Below are positions 1 through 6,327 of a DNA stretch of 8,814 nucleotides, piece after piece (positions within the stretch are counted from its first letter, which is position 1; every line of letters starts with the position of its first letter). The notes beneath the pieces were generated by a model that worked only from the letters and a program-made list of their open reading frames with translations, was not told the origin of the DNA and made no database searches. This DNA is from an uncultured Armatimonadota bacterium (lineage in GTDB: Bacteria; Armatimonadota; Armatimonadia; Armatimonadales; Armatimonadaceae): the NCBI GenBank assembly GCA_903881535.1, contig CAIRTT010000329.1, forward strand, positions 1-8,814, written 5' to 3'. The translations under genes and the position numbers were made by a program.

Positions 1-377
1 TCATCCAAGGCAACATAAAGTTCGCGCGAGCGCAGGTTAAGATCCCGTAGAAGATGTACACAACGGTCAACATGCTCTGTTGTGCAGCTGCGCATAAACT
101 TGATGCCCCAGTCGACAAGGCGATGATCAGCACGTACTTTGACTCCAAACGGGCTTTGTTTGTCAGGAAGCATTCGGAGCCCATACTCAACCATCCCGGG
201 AGCAGCCAATGGTACGAAATGGCTGGGAACAATCATTCCAGCGTTACCACTACTGCAACGCTCACTCGCAGGCTGTCCCTCATCTATTACCGTAACACTT
301 AGGCCGGCACGAACCAGAAAGTATGCTGATGACAGCCCGACGATACCCGCACCGACAACAATCACGTCGCTATTCAC
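1..377 (-). CDS. DadA-like FAD-dependent D-amino acid / D-hydroxyproline dehydrogenase, N-terminal part
   Basis: Only the first 125 codons are present; the gene runs off the left edge. The product opens with a Rossmann FAD-binding motif, GxGxxG at residues 9-14 (VVGAGIVGLSSAYFL), and an acidic residue closing the second strand (VTVID, Asp32). The stretch SSGNAGMIVPSHFVPLAAPG at about residues 42-61 is typical of the DadA / DAO-fold family. Such enzymes oxidise D-amino acids to imino acids and pass electrons to FAD. Members next to a hydroxyproline epimerase commonly oxidise cis-4-hydroxy-D-proline to pyrroline-4-hydroxy-2-carboxylate. That substrate is inferred here from the neighbouring epimerase. 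I chose the GTG at 377 because the FAD motif starts directly after it, it overlaps the epimerase stop by 8 bp, and GGGGGA lies about 5 nt upstream as a ribosome binding site. Other D-amino acids, or sarcosine/glycine-oxidase-like chemistry, cannot be excluded without the C-terminus. Confidence 0.88.
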   Translation of the reverse strand, partial: MNSDVIVVGAGIVGLSSAYFLVRAGLSVTVIDEGQPASERCSSGNAGMIVPSHFVPLAAPGMVEYGLRMLPDKQSPFGVKVRADHRLVDWGIKFMRSCTTEHVDRCVHLLRDLNLRSRELYVALD

Positions 378-1290
378 TGACAATCCCCCAGCCAAGGTCA
401 TCTGTAGGATCGATAGTCAGCTCACCCCTTGCGGTTACAAATGCCGTTCCAGTAATGGTCGGTGTAACACCGCCATCTGGATGCGAGACCACCTGCCCTA
501 TGAACACCGAACCAGTGACAGATTCTTGTCGATAGACTTCGCCGTCTTTGAGTTTCCTTGATGCGTGTAACCAGGCGAGCTTTGCACTCGTCCCAGTTCC
601 ACAAGGTGACCGGTCATATTGTCCCCCTGGACACAACACAAAGTTCCTTGAGTCATTCCCGGGTACTTCAGGTGCAGCAAAGAGTTCAACATGATCAACA
701 TTTGGGTCAACGTGACGTGCGGCAGCAAGTACAGCTTTACAATAGAGTGTCATGTCACGTACATCCCGCATATGGATACCTTTGCTCCATGGATGATCAG
801 TGACCAACAAGAATGTGTTTCCACCATAAGCAACTGCGCCGCTCACGGTACCAATCACGGGTACATCTATTTGGATACTCTCACTAATGAGATACGAACG
901 GACATTGGTAATCGCCACGCTCTTATCAGCATTTCGGGATGCGGTGACGATCCCAACGGGGGTCTCAATCACGACCGTATCAGGGAGGTGAGGCAGTGAT
1001 GCAACAACACCAATCGTTCCGTGACCACACATTCCCAGTAAGCCAACATTATTGAAAAAGATGACCCCCAGATTTGCAGCTGGAGCTGATGGAGTCACAA
1101 GAATAGCGCCAACAAGTACATCATTTCCGCGGGGCTCATTCACAATCGCTCGTCTGTAGTGATCGAAATCCCGCGCGAAGACAGCGGCCTGCTCCGCAAC
1201 GGTTCCACCACCAAAGTCGGGCAGTCCATTGGTTACGAGACGGGTTGGCTCACCACCTGTATGTGAATCAACAAAAGAAAGTAAAATCAC
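370..1290 (-). CDS. 4-hydroxyproline 2-epimerase (proline racemase family)
   Basis: A 306-aa protein, slightly short for a family of roughly 310-335 aa. The start DSHTGGEPTR, the motif MCGHGTIG (Cys88, His90) and the motif DRSPCGTGTSAK (Asp226, Cys230) are diagnostic of the proline racemase fold. Two cysteines act as the acid/base pair. Having Cys at both sites argues for racemase/epimerase activity rather than trans-3-hydroxyproline dehydratase, where the second Cys is usually Thr. MCGHG rather than MCGHN favours hydroxyproline over proline. The expected reaction is trans-4-hydroxy-L-proline to cis-4-hydroxy-D-proline in the cytoplasm, the first step of bacterial Hyp catabolism. The start is GTG, overlapping the TGA of the upstream peptidase gene by 4 bp (GTGA), with GGTGA a few bases upstream. 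The stop overlaps the next gene, which fits an oxidase acting on the D-epimer. Proline racemase remains the alternative. Confidence 0.92.
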   Translation of the reverse strand: MILLSFVDSHTGGEPTRLVTNGLPDFGGGTVAEQAAVFARDFDHYRRAIVNEPRGNDVLVGAILVTPSAPAANLGVIFFNNVGLLGMCGHGTIGVVASLPHLPDTVVIETPVGIVTASRNADKSVAITNVRSYLISESIQIDVPVIGTVSGAVAYGGNTFLLVTDHPWSKGIHMRDVRDMTLYCKAVLAAARHVDPNVDHVELFAAPEVPGNDSRNFVLCPGGQYDRSPCGTGTSAKLAWLHASRKLKDGEVYRQESVTGSVFIGQVVSHPDGGVTPTITGTAFVTARGELTIDPTDDLGWGIVSE

Positions 1291-3626
1291 TGCTTCACCG
1301 ATTTCCGAGTTAGTTTGTTGATAAAGAAATCTGTTCGTCTTCGGCGTCCATACGGAGATTCTGCAGCGCCATGATCGCTTCCTGGAATCACCAATAGGTC
1401 GAAGTCCTTGTCTGCCTTTATCAATGCATCAACGACTTGCATCGTCGATGCAGGATCAACGTTGTGGTCAACTTCACCTACCACCAACATCAAATCACCA
1501 GTGATCTGATGAGCAAATTCAACATTACTGGACAATCGATAGGAATCATCGACGGGGTAGCCCATCCAAAGCTCATTCCACCAGGTCTTATCCATACGGT
1601 TGTCATGGCAGCCACAGTCTGCAACAGCAGCTTTATAAAAATCACCATGCCAGATAAGCGCAGCGACGGCATTTTGTCCACCCGCTGAACCACCATAAAT
1701 GCCAACACGCGTTAGATCCAGGCTGGAATCAGTTTTACCAAGTGCCTTTATCCAAGCAACCCGGTCTGGGAATCCACCATCCCGAAGATTTTTGTAACAG
1801 ACATCATGAAAGGCCTTACCCCTCCAGTTTGTGCCCATCCCATCAAGCTGAACGACAATAAATCCCTTGTCAGCCAACTTTTGCATATAGCCCATGTGAT
1901 CCGCCCAGGCTTTTGCAACATAGTAATCCTGCGGCCCAGCATAAACCTGCTCAATCACGGGATACTTTTTCTCACGTGACCAACCGATTGGACGGATAAC
2001 GTTGCCATAGATGAGGGTCTTACCATCACGGCCCGGTGCCACGAAGCGTTCAACAGTTGGAATCCCTAGAGTCTCTCGCCTCGATGTATCCGCGACTTCC
2101 AGAGGCATGATTAGCTTCCCAGATGTTGCATCACGCAGCTCTGAAACAGGAGCTTTATCCACCCTTGACCAGGTATCGACAAGATATTTACGGTTAGGCG
2201 ATACTTGAATCCGGTGTGTTCCATCGGCTTCTGTCAGCATTGCGACCTTGCTGGCCTTCAAATCGATGCGAGCATAATGAACGTAGTAAGGATCCTGGTT
2301 CTTATGAAACCCGACGATTGCGACGTCCATCTCATTTGAATCTGGCCGAAATCCCGTTATAGATTTGACATTCCATTCACCGGATGTAACGGGCTTGAGT
2401 CCTTGCTCGGAAGACTTTTGAGGATCCAAAGCGTAAACATGGTTGTATCCGCTTCGCTCAGACATCCAGAAGAGCGTCTTTTCATCCTTGTCCAACCAGG
2501 CACCAAATTTTGCCTGATAGTCAATAAATGTCTTTGATGTCTCATCGAGGACTGCAGTGATACCTTTCGAAGTGACATCGATACGACAGAGGCGCAGCAG
2601 CTGGTGCCCACGTTGATTGTAAACAAACCAAGCTTGCTTTGAGTCTCGTGACCAAGTAACTCCATCTGCCCATGGGTCACTTCCAAGTTGGGTAAGGCTC
2701 CATGGACTTGGAAAGAGGGCCGATGAAAGCGCCGTCTCAGTGGCATTTTCCAGATCCAGAAGGACCACGGTTGGCTTCGCTATCACATCACCAGGCTTTG
2801 GATACTCAATCGTCTCGTATGTCGGTTCGACACTATTTTTGGGTCGCGTATTACGAAGCACAATGGGATGTGATTGTGGCTTAGTTTCCCGAAACGCGAT
2901 GGCATAGCGTCCACTTGGAGACATCCAAACCCGGTTACCACTAAACGCATCCGCTTCTGTCCCGGATGTTGTCACCATTTTCGGTGTTCCATCAGGCCCT
3001 AGCAGAGCGAGGTTATGATTGCGAACAACAAGTTTTCTAGTCGTTGAAATCGATGACGAGCGACTAGGAGGACCATTCGTAACATCAACAGCTGCATCAT
3101 TTGCTCCAGCGCGTAAAAAACCAGCACTGGATGCATCAGTTCGCCGTACTTGCCAGAGATGCCCTGAAAACGTTCTTAGCCTTCGAGTCGCTCCAGGGTC
3201 AACAGATCCATAAGATTGTTCTTTACCAGCATCAATCCAAAACAGCTGGACAGGCTTATCAGTCTGATTAGCAAATGTCAGCCAAACCTCACGCGATTCC
3301 AAACCGCGCTGTGGTCTCGGTGCACGCTCCACTAGCTCAATCTTAACTGAAACAGCCTCTATCCGTGCGTTTGCCTGTAGCGTCTCCTTAGTAGGAAAGA
3401 CCTTGCGCGTACCCGCTTTTGCATCCACGAGAACGTATTCAAACTGGTTAGGCTCACGTTCGCGCTGATACCAAAATCGATCTCCATTACCAAGCCATTG
3501 TGGTGCCACCGTTTTCCGTAAAACACTGGTAGATGCCTTGGCAGCGGCTTGATCGGATGTTGATATGCCTTGTTGCAAAAGCCCAGAGGCAACGACAGCC
3601 GCGATGAAGAAAGGCATCATCGCCAT
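1287..3626 (-). CDS. S9 (dipeptidyl-peptidase-IV-like) serine peptidase with an inserted VHL beta domain
   Basis: A 779-aa protein. Residues 1-23 form a hydrophobic leader (PFFIAAVVASGLL) with no basic n-region, so export is plausible but not clear. Residues 44-80 look like the first strands of an S9 beta-propeller (WLGNGDRFWYQRE). Residues 110-165 are a VHL beta domain. The propeller resumes at about 195-545, with the DPP-IV-type signature SERSGYNHVY at 389-398. The C-terminal alpha/beta hydrolase domain carries nucleophile Ser647 (GGSAGG), Asp720 followed by Asn722 (DHNVDP; Asn722 matches human DPP4 Asn710), His752 (SDHG), and Tyr562 (VYAGP, oxyanion Tyr547 of DPP4). S9B enzymes cleave after proline or alanine near the N-terminus of peptides. 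The classical double-Glu motif is missing. The start at 3626 overlaps the upstream gene by 10 bp. A second ATG at 3620, in an ATGA overlap, is equally possible, and neither has a clear Shine-Dalgarno. The context suggests Pro/Hyp-rich peptide breakdown. Confidence 0.9.
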   Translation of the reverse strand: MAMMPFFIAAVVASGLLQQGISTSDQAAAKASTSVLRKTVAPQWLGNGDRFWYQREREPNQFEYVLVDAKAGTRKVFPTKETLQANARIEAVSVKIELVERAPRPQRGLESREVWLTFANQTDKPVQLFWIDAGKEQSYGSVDPGATRRLRTFSGHLWQVRRTDASSAGFLRAGANDAAVDVTNGPPSRSSSISTTRKLVVRNHNLALLGPDGTPKMVTTSGTEADAFSGNRVWMSPSGRYAIAFRETKPQSHPIVLRNTRPKNSVEPTYETIEYPKPGDVIAKPTVVLLDLENATETALSSALFPSPWSLTQLGSDPWADGVTWSRDSKQAWFVYNQRGHQLLRLCRIDVTSKGITAVLDETSKTFIDYQAKFGAWLDKDEKTLFWMSERSGYNHVYALDPQKSSEQGLKPVTSGEWNVKSITGFRPDSNEMDVAIVGFHKNQDPYYVHYARIDLKASKVAMLTEADGTHRIQVSPNRKYLVDTWSRVDKAPVSELRDATSGKLIMPLEVADTSRRETLGIPTVERFVAPGRDGKTLIYGNVIRPIGWSREKKYPVIEQVYAGPQDYYVAKAWADHMGYMQKLADKGFIVVQLDGMGTNWRGKAFHDVCYKNLRDGGFPDRVAWIKALGKTDSSLDLTRVGIYGGSAGGQNAVAALIWHGDFYKAAVADCGCHDNRMDKTWWNELWMGYPVDDSYRLSSNVEFAHQITGDLMLVVGEVDHNVDPASTMQVVDALIKADKDFDLLVIPGSDHGAAESPYGRRRRTDFFINKLTRKSVKQ
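3132..3299 (-). other. VHL beta domain inside the S9 peptidase (residues about 110-165)
   Basis: This segment aligns by eye with the human VHL beta domain: VWLTFANQTDKPVQLFWID matches the strand pair around VHL Trp88, SYGSVDPG matches the Tyr98 loop, and TRRLRTFSGHLW matches residues 106-117 (GRRIHSYRGHLW). Equivalents of the human hydroxyproline-pocket residues are Trp130 (Trp88), Tyr139 (Tyr98), Thr152 (Ser111), His156 (His115) and Trp158 (Trp117). Nearby human His110 and Tyr112 become Arg151 and Phe153. Only one residue of gap is needed, between Trp130 and Tyr139. The alpha domain of VHL, which binds elongin, is absent. VHL-like beta domains are known in bacterial proteins; that this one binds Hyp is my inference from the pocket residues and the operon context. 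Confidence 0.87.
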
Positions 3627-6019
3627 GCTGATTGATCCATCGCAGGCTTCCAGGCCGAATCAAAGTAACCTGCGCCAATCACACCTGCGCGCCCAAGTTG
3701 GAATACACTCGCCTTCGCAAGTGTCCAGTCTGGCATCGCGACTCCACTCACAAAAAACGGAACGCGTAGAACAGCTCTTGCGCCGACACCACCCGTGAAG
3801 CCAATCAGTACGATATGACTTTTGTCCGATTTTGGATGCGGCTGACACGCCATGAGGAACACATCATCTCCCTTGACTGACTTTCGTCCGACGCGGGCAG
3901 CCTTACGTGTTACATCCACGATTTGCTGATTGACCAATCTACCCCAAGCCTTGTTGATGCTACTGTTCCCGTAAAGAACGTATGTTCTATCTTCATCTAA
4001 CGGGTCTGTATCAAGAAAAACATCACTATGTCCGTTACCGCGGACCATCCATGTTTCGAGGTGGTACCGAGCAATCTGCAGTGCCAAATCATTTTCAGCG
4101 GCAGTACCACCGGTTGGAAGTACTAGTGCAAAGCGGTTCCCGATGGCGTTTTTGAATGGTCCACAGCGCTGCGGCGTTTTCTGCCCTACCTGCATATCGC
4201 CTACGACACGCCATTGGGAACCGGTAAGCGCTACGTGAACGGTACCAGTTTGGGGAATCTGCAGCGTTTGGCCGTTAATTTTGACCGTTGTCGGACGCTT
4301 CTTAGCTGAGCGTTCGGCAATCGCAAGGCGTTCGATGTTTTCTGCCGTAATCCAAAGCTCCGCTGGCGATGCCTTCCATGTTGCCGAGACCTTTGACATC
4401 TCGCCCCATACATGCTGGTGAATGACTTCTACCCAGAAGGCAGTTGCGGAGATACCCGGATGCGGTGTCGAGAACGTAAATGTGTCAGGATCAGCAACCG
4501 AGGATGAGCGGATTGCTGAGGTAATCCCCGGCCAATCCAGACAATCGGCTCCTGCCCCCTGCGGTCCATCCCACCAGTGCCCAGCGCCAGGTTGTTCATG
4601 ATAACCAAAGCGTGGGTGCCGCCGATTTTCTAGAACAGACTTCATCGTTCGCGCTTCGGTAACTGGAACATTGTCATCGGCGTCGCCATGAAGAATGAAA
4701 ACACTTGGATAATCCAGGTTGCCAGCACGCTTTAAGGTGTCGTATTCGTTGTTCGCCCGATTGAAAACGGCGTCAACAACATCGGGTTGTTGGGGACTCC
4801 GGGCCCCTCCCCCATAAGATGCAAACGATACCCATCCTGCGCTTGGCGCGATGGATGCGAACGTTGATGGAAAGAGAGAACCATTTACCCAAGTGCCATG
4901 CCCACCCATCGAGTGACCAGCAAGATGCACTTTAGCAGGAGTCATCGGGAGTCTGGCACTTGCATCTGCCAGAACTTCCATCGCATCCTTCCGTCCCCAG
5001 TCTTCCCAATCAAATCCATACGGACGGCGATTTGTGGCTGCAATCCAGTTGATATCAGCATGATTGCCATATGCTTCCGCCTGTCCCATGCCTTCGACCG
5101 ATGCTCCGTGAAGGGTCAGTACAAGATTAGGAGACTGTTGGCGACTTTGTGCAGGGCGTACACCGTAATACTGAGCACTGCCATCGATGTCGGAGATAAA
5201 CGTATTCTTCCGCGTATCCTGTGGGCGGCGTACACGGGTGGAAACCTTGATTGTGCTTACCACTTTGGATGAATTATTGCTCGACATCCGCTTTCTGCTC
5301 GCTTGCCGCTCGCTTCCACAATCCACTAGCTCAAAGCTAACGGATACTCCATCAGCGCTAGATCGTTCGACTGGTGGGAGTTTGATTGGAATTTTAGTAG
5401 ATGACAATGCGGGCAGATAAACGATGTGACTTGCGGTGCTACTAGGTTCAATCGTCGCCATCAGCATAAAGTAACCGCCAGCTGCGGGATTCACGACCTG
5501 TACACCTGCGTAGACGCCATCGGTTGAGCCTGGAACGACATCTCCGATGGTAAGGTCATTTCCGCTGATAAACGCTGTATTACTTGCCGCTTCAAAGCGC
5601 ACAGCCAAGCGTCCCCGTCCAACGGAAAAGATGAACTGGTTGTTGCCGGCTTTTAGACGTACAGGAAAATGAAAAGCATCTGTACCATAAGGATCGCCAC
5701 CGTGTACGATGCTAGGCCCGTAAAAGACTCCATGCCCGGATGCACGGACAACAATCGTCTGATCGGTTTCAGACGAAACTATCAATGCAACATAACCTCC
5801 ACGCAGCTCGCGTTCGGCATAAACGCCATCTGCTGAAACAGGCAGTTCCCGCCAAGTCGGACCGCCATCGGAGATAGGACGACCATTCTCGAGAACAAGG
5901 GAACCCGCGGCTATTGCAGCCGTAACGCGGTCCCGGTCAAATGCCGTCCGCCCGCCCCGCCCGGATTCGCCGATAACAAGTGCCTTAACAACCTTACAAT
6001 TATCTAGGAGTGTACGCAT
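3617..6019 (-). CDS. Serine alpha/beta hydrolase (prolyl-oligopeptidase-like) with N-terminal beta-rich modules
   Basis: An 800-aa protein, first gene of the operon. The catalytic domain covers about residues 275-500, with nucleophile Ser370 in GHSMGGHG, an acid in HGDADDNVP (Asp448, with Asn450 two residues on as in S9 enzymes) and His481 in GAGHWW. LVLTLHGAS at 299-307 gives the HG oxyanion element. Residues about 1-270 are a beta-rich region opening with ALVIGESGRGGRT. SxDGV recurs at 62, 165 and 221, and the first two copies extend to SxDGVYA...GGY, suggesting tandem beta-sandwich modules. Residues 500-800 form a further C-terminal region (LPTGGTAAEND, TYVLYGNSS) without a domain I can name. 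I know this general layout from planctomycete-type bacterial hydrolases; the substrate is not known to me. No signal peptide is visible, and an in-frame TGA 39 bp before the ATG at 6019 rules out a long N-terminal extension. A carboxylesterase role is the main alternative to a peptidase role. Confidence 0.82.
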   Translation of the reverse strand: MRTLLDNCKVVKALVIGESGRGGRTAFDRDRVTAAIAAGSLVLENGRPISDGGPTWRELPVSADGVYAERELRGGYVALIVSSETDQTIVVRASGHGVFYGPSIVHGGDPYGTDAFHFPVRLKAGNNQFIFSVGRGRLAVRFEAASNTAFISGNDLTIGDVVPGSTDGVYAGVQVVNPAAGGYFMLMATIEPSSTASHIVYLPALSSTKIPIKLPPVERSSADGVSVSFELVDCGSERQASRKRMSSNNSSKVVSTIKVSTRVRRPQDTRKNTFISDIDGSAQYYGVRPAQSRQQSPNLVLTLHGASVEGMGQAEAYGNHADINWIAATNRRPYGFDWEDWGRKDAMEVLADASARLPMTPAKVHLAGHSMGGHGTWVNGSLFPSTFASIAPSAGWVSFASYGGGARSPQQPDVVDAVFNRANNEYDTLKRAGNLDYPSVFILHGDADDNVPVTEARTMKSVLENRRHPRFGYHEQPGAGHWWDGPQGAGADCLDWPGITSAIRSSSVADPDTFTFSTPHPGISATAFWVEVIHQHVWGEMSKVSATWKASPAELWITAENIERLAIAERSAKKRPTTVKINGQTLQIPQTGTVHVALTGSQWRVVGDMQVGQKTPQRCGPFKNAIGNRFALVLPTGGTAAENDLALQIARYHLETWMVRGNGHSDVFLDTDPLDEDRTYVLYGNSSINKAWGRLVNQQIVDVTRKAARVGRKSVKGDDVFLMACQPHPKSDKSHIVLIGFTGGVGARAVLRVPFFVSGVAMPDWTLAKASVFQLGRAGVIGAGYFDSAWKPAMDQSAWR

Positions 6020-6024
6020 AAGGC

Positions 6025-6053
6025 ATTGTAGGGGAAGTGACCAATCCCGTCAT
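6025..6053 (-). promoter_or_regulatory. Sigma-70-type promoter of the peptidase/hydroxyproline operon, probably leaderless
   Basis: Read on the minus strand, a -35 ATGACG (6053-6048, 4 of 6 to TTGACA) is followed by exactly 17 bp and a -10 TACAAT (6030-6025, 5 of 6). Only five bases (GCCTT) separate the -10 from the ATG at 6019. Transcription would therefore start at or within a base or so of the start codon, leaving no room for a Shine-Dalgarno. This is inferred from spacing. Confidence 0.6.
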
Positions 6054-6057
6054 GCAG

Positions 6058-6091
6058 CATTTACCGATTCAATAACAATCATCGACAAATG
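6058..6091. repeat. Imperfect inverted repeat upstream of the operon promoter (candidate regulator site)
   Basis: CATTTACCGAT (6058-6068) and ATCGACAAATG (6081-6091) form an inverted repeat with 9 of 11 positions matching, separated by 12 bp of AT-rich sequence. The near arm ends 4 bp before the -35 hexamer and the centre lies about 56 bp upstream of the expected start point. That position is usual for an activator dimer. No regulator gene is in the window. Confidence 0.4.
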
Positions 6092-6156
6092 TTAGGATGC
6101 CAAAATAGAACGGTGTCGACATTAAATTTGACAGTCGAAGGGGCGACGGCGAGAAC

Positions 6157-6187
6157 AAATAAAAAGAGCACCTCAACGAGGTGCTCT
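6157..6187 (-). terminator. Intrinsic terminator of the tRNA-Glu gene
   Basis: On the minus strand AGAGCACCTC, loop GTT, GAGGTGCTCT form a perfect 10-bp stem (6187-6165) that leads into a T-rich run (TTTTTATTT). It begins 5 bp after the mature tRNA end. It isolates the tRNA transcript from the operon promoter downstream. Confidence 0.85.
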
Positions 6188-6192
6188 CAATC

Positions 6193-6265
6193 TAGCCCGT
6201 AGGGGAATTGAACCCCTGGTTTCCTCCGTGAAAGGGAGGCGCCTTAACCGCTCGACCAACGGGCC
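6193..6265 (-). tRNA. tRNA-Glu (anticodon TTC)
   Basis: The minus strand folds as a standard cloverleaf of 73 nt. Acceptor arms GGCCCGT and ACGGGCT pair with one G-T at the first position. The D arm contains TGGTCGAGCGGTTAA. The anticodon stem CCTCC/GGAGG encloses loop CTTTCAC, giving anticodon TTC, which reads GAA/GAG. The T arm is AGGGGTTCAATTCCCCT. The discriminator base is A and CCA is not encoded, so it must be added after transcription. Confidence 0.96.
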
Positions 6266-6274
6266 ACGCGGAAC

Positions 6275-6303
6275 AGTTTACCGCGAAGTATTTCCACAAG
6301 CAA
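6275..6303 (-). promoter_or_regulatory. Promoter of the tRNA-Glu gene
   Basis: On the minus strand TTGCTT (6303-6298) and TAAACT (6280-6275) are 17 bp apart. The -10 matches the consensus at 4 of 6 positions and the -35 at 3 of 6. The expected start near 6268 is 2-3 bases before the mature tRNA 5' end at 6265. The hexamers are weak individually; spacing and position carry the call. Confidence 0.45.
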
Positions 6304-6321
6304 GGTATCAATTGATACAAT
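6293..6321 (+). promoter_or_regulatory. Promoter of the lipoprotein gene, probably leaderless
   Basis: TCCACA (6293-6298, 4 of 6) is followed by 17 bp and then TACAAT (6316-6321, 5 of 6), with six bases before the ATG at 6328. This places the transcription start on the A of the start codon. The same -10 hexamer and nearly the same spacing to the ATG occur at the operon promoter. Confidence 0.55.
6305..6318. repeat. Perfect 14-bp palindrome in the divergent promoter region
   Basis: GTATCAATTGATAC is its own reverse complement. It overlaps the first half of the -10 of the lipoprotein promoter and ends one base from the -35 of the divergent tRNA promoter. A protein bound there would block the lipoprotein promoter. 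The element is AT-rich, so chance is possible. Confidence 0.45.
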
Positions 6322-6327
6322 CAATGT

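Noticed and set aside
139..561. Plus-strand open frame of 140 codons
   Set aside because: It lies antisense across the dehydrogenase and epimerase genes, whose minus-strand proteins carry diagnostic motifs; the plus-strand translation has no family character.
4898..5272. Plus-strand open frame of 124 codons
   Set aside because: Antisense to the catalytic domain of the large hydrolase (opposite the nucleophile region); no ribosome binding site or recognisable motif.
6128..6133. Perfect TTGACA on the plus strand
   Set aside because: No -10 hexamer lies 16-18 bp downstream, and the sequence would lead only into the back of the tRNA terminator.
6193..6265. tRNA gene as a possible integration site
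   Set aside because: No integrase gene and no repeat of the tRNA 3' end is visible in the window, so there is no sign of an inserted element.
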